64,000 bases of DNA from Labrenzia sp. THAF82. GTDB lineage: Bacteria; Pseudomonadota; Alphaproteobacteria; Rhizobiales; Stappiaceae. The notes beneath the pieces were generated by a model. That model worked only from the letters and a program-made list of their open reading frames with translations. It was not told the DNA's origin and did no database searches. Shown one piece after another: positions 63,721 through 64,000 of the stretch (its first letter is position 1; each line of letters starts with the position of its first letter). The stretch is from assembly GCF_009363435.1 (NCBI RefSeq), contig NZ_CP045354.1:314001-378000 (forward strand), in the 5' to 3' direction. Both the position numbers and the translations under genes were made by a program.

Positions 63721-64000
63721 TTAGATAAATTTGATCAACAGGAAGCCGCCGACCAGCAGCACCACAAATATGGTGAACATGAGACCGAGGCGTTTTTCGA
63801 TAAACTCCTTGATCGGTGGGCCGAAAACATAGAGCAGTCCGGCGACGATAAAGAAGCGTATGCCCCTGGAAACAATGCTTGCCAAGATGAATACCGGCAA
63901 ACTCAGGCCTGCTACACCCGAAGCGATGGTGATGACCTTGTAAGGAAACGGGGTCAAGCCGGCTATGAAGACGAACCACCAACCCCAGTCATTGAACACG
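63721..64000 (-). CDS. YqaA/VTT-domain membrane protein (5' end cut by window)
   Basis: The last 93 codons of a membrane protein continuing past the window edge. WWFVFIAGLTPFPYKVITI is the conserved VTT (DedA-like) proline segment of the YqaA branch, and SIVSRGIRFFIVAGLLYVFG the next helix, followed by a last helix (LMFTIFVVLLVGGFLL). There is no start codon needed inside the window: the GTG at 63999 is not a credible start. Family function is not settled; relatives act in membrane lipid homeostasis. Confidence 0.85.
   Translation of the reverse strand, partial: VFNDWGWWFVFIAGLTPFPYKVITIASGVAGLSLPVFILASIVSRGIRFFIVAGLLYVFGPPIKEFIEKRLGLMFTIFVVLLVGGFLLIKFI

Overview
The window is a dense, GC-rich stretch of an alphaproteobacterial main chromosome. 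Three blocks point to the order Hyphomicrobiales (Rhizobiales): irr beside fabA-fabB-fabI, the order ppsR-like gene / origin / hemE / hemJ / rho / mnmE / mnmG / rsmG / parA / parB, and glnK-amtB. A marine Stappiaceae-type genome (Roseibium, Labrenzia) would fit, but that genus-level guess comes from gene content only. I see no rRNA, tRNA, insertion sequence, prophage or CRISPR array.

Layout. 1-1743 is the 5' part of a malic enzyme, divergent from mutS. 4.7-8.3 kb holds an MFS exporter, a DUF2244 protein, endonuclease III, a GNAT enzyme and irr. 8.6-11.3 kb is the fabA-fabB-fabI operon with a clear terminator. 11.4-15.4 kb holds an SH3 protein, a 2-hydroxyacid dehydrogenase, a small-molecule kinase, dnaQ and a small secreted protein. 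15.4-18.3 kb is a leftward coaE-aroE-maf-ppsR-like block. 18.27-18.69 kb is the probable replication origin. From 18.7 to 32.0 kb everything reads rightward: hemE-hemJ, rho, mnmE, mnmG, rsmG, parA, parB, then ccmA-B-C-D-G for cytochrome c maturation. 32-35.6 kb holds a DUF1223 protein, a cation diffusion facilitator, a lone UgpE-type permease and a HAD phosphatase. 35.7-40.3 kb is an ammonium locus: one amt, a chemoreceptor, and glnK-amtB. 40.5-64 kb is mixed housekeeping and accessory content: DNA and RNA repair or processing, a sensorless hybrid kinase, a glycosyltransferase, the tesA / ybbA-ybbP-like set, BI-1, pyrophosphatase, dsbB and a YqaA-like protein cut by the window end.

How parts work together. 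Genes diverge from the putative origin on both sides, as expected for replication-aligned transcription. Eight parS-like palindromes lie within about 10 kb around the origin, close to the parAB genes that would act on them. Seven of the eight carry the same single asymmetric substitution, and that substitution creates a GANTC (CcrM methylation) site inside the ParB half-site. The putative origin is also rich in GANTC. This is the observation I would follow up first. Others are ccmA with only a CTG start available, a chemoreceptor with an NrtS-like two-helix N-terminus between two ammonium transporters, and sigma-54/NtrC-type sequences upstream of glnK-amtB.
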